16,592 nt of DNA from JAHEJB01 sp041748175 (lineage in GTDB: Bacteria > Bacteroidota > Rhodothermia > Rhodothermales > Rubricoccaceae). The translations under genes were made by a program, and so were the position numbers. The notes under the pieces were generated by a model, which was not told the origin of the DNA, made no database searches, and saw only the letters and a program-made list of their open reading frames with translations. This document shows, piece after piece, positions 16,421 through 16,592 of this stretch (its first letter is position 1; every line of letters begins with the position of its first letter). The stretch lies in contig JBGTDU010000027.1 in NCBI GenBank assembly GCA_041748175.1, positions 1 through 16,592 on the forward strand, written 5' to 3'.

Positions 16421-16592
16421 ATGAGTAAATACTATTACGTCAACAAAAATGCACAGTCGAGTGGGGAGCGCGAGGTTCACACGTCTGGCTGTCCTACACC
16501 TCCACTAAGCAAGAACAGGCTGCGGCTAGGCCACTTCAACTCTTGCAGCGCTGCTCTGAAGGAAGCGCGAAAGCACTTTTCCAACGTAGACG
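16421..16592 (+). CDS. Small conserved protein of unknown function (3' end outside window)
   Basis: An ATG at 16421 opens a frame that runs off the right edge after 57 codons. It begins MSKYYYVNKNAQSSGEREVH and continues with Cys24, the LGHF motif at 36-39 and Cys42, then a helix of type ALKEARKHF. I recognise this pattern (YYVNKNAQ..G.HEVH...GC, then L G.F..C..A..EA) as a widespread family of short bacterial hypothetical proteins. As I recall it, members end in further paired cysteines, suggesting a small metal-binding fold, but that part is outside the window. No function is known to me. Confidence 0.7.
   Translation, partial: MSKYYYVNKNAQSSGEREVHTSGCPTPPLSKNRLRLGHFNSCSAALKEARKHFSNVD

Noticed and set aside
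1..16592. CRISPR array, tRNA or rRNA
   Set aside because: No regularly spaced short repeats, no tRNA cloverleaf with a T-arm and no rRNA-like stretch were found while reading both strands by eye.

Overview
The window looks like chromosomal DNA of a moderately GC-rich member of the Bacteroidota/Rhodothermota lineage. Three proteins end in type IX secretion (T9SS) type A sorting domains, two with YPNPFNP...YDVLGR tails and one with a shorter FPNP...DVLGR tail. There is also a protein with HU-CCDC81, membrane and SPOR domains, an architecture I know mainly from Bacteroidota. Shine-Dalgarno sequences are mostly absent. No T9SS machinery, tRNA, rRNA, transposase, integrase or CRISPR array is visible.

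Layout. (1) 1-413: the C-terminus of a secreted T9SS cargo protein, followed by a clear bidirectional hairpin terminator (446-480). (2) 526-1086, minus strand: a small single-span membrane protein of DUF883/ElaB-like appearance. (3) 1311-8568, plus strand: a five-gene cluster of a periplasmic TPR protein, an outer-membrane beta-barrel, an HU-CCDC81/TM/SPOR protein, ExbB/TolQ and ExbD. I read this as one envelope-spanning assembly: an ExbBD proton-driven motor, a protein linking the cytoplasm to peptidoglycan, a TPR scaffold and a barrel. There is no TonB or TolA. (4) 8565-15541: an accessory segment bounded by two 552-bp direct repeats (8569-9120 and 14961-15512, about 94% identical, no indels). 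Each repeat is the 3' end of a comM/yifB gene on the minus strand, cut at the same internal point and carrying the same non-ComM extension. Between them lie two secreted T9SS cargo genes: an M6-like metalloprotease with a beta-helix domain (9276-12848) and a beta-helix adhesin-like protein (12972-14960). The second contains three poly-G tracts that could support phase variation. (5) 15591-16592: a dual-specificity-type phosphatase, an apparently empty 359-bp stretch, and the start of a small conserved protein of unknown function.

Composition shifts at the repeats. Hand-counted 60-base samples give 70% GC in the TPR gene (2041-2100), 40% in the protease catalytic region (9601-9660) and 57% towards the protease C-terminus (12361-12420). 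In the second cargo gene they give 50% (13981-14040) and 73% (14341-14400). The N-terminal parts of the cargo genes therefore look foreign, while the C-terminal parts look native.

The most unusual element is the pair of truncated comM repeats. Their differences are mainly synonymous, and both copies end in a 4-base overlap with the stop codon of the convergent upstream gene. They may be a recombination anchor that brings in cassettes of secreted proteins, or a repeatedly copied, perhaps translated, ComM C-terminal module.
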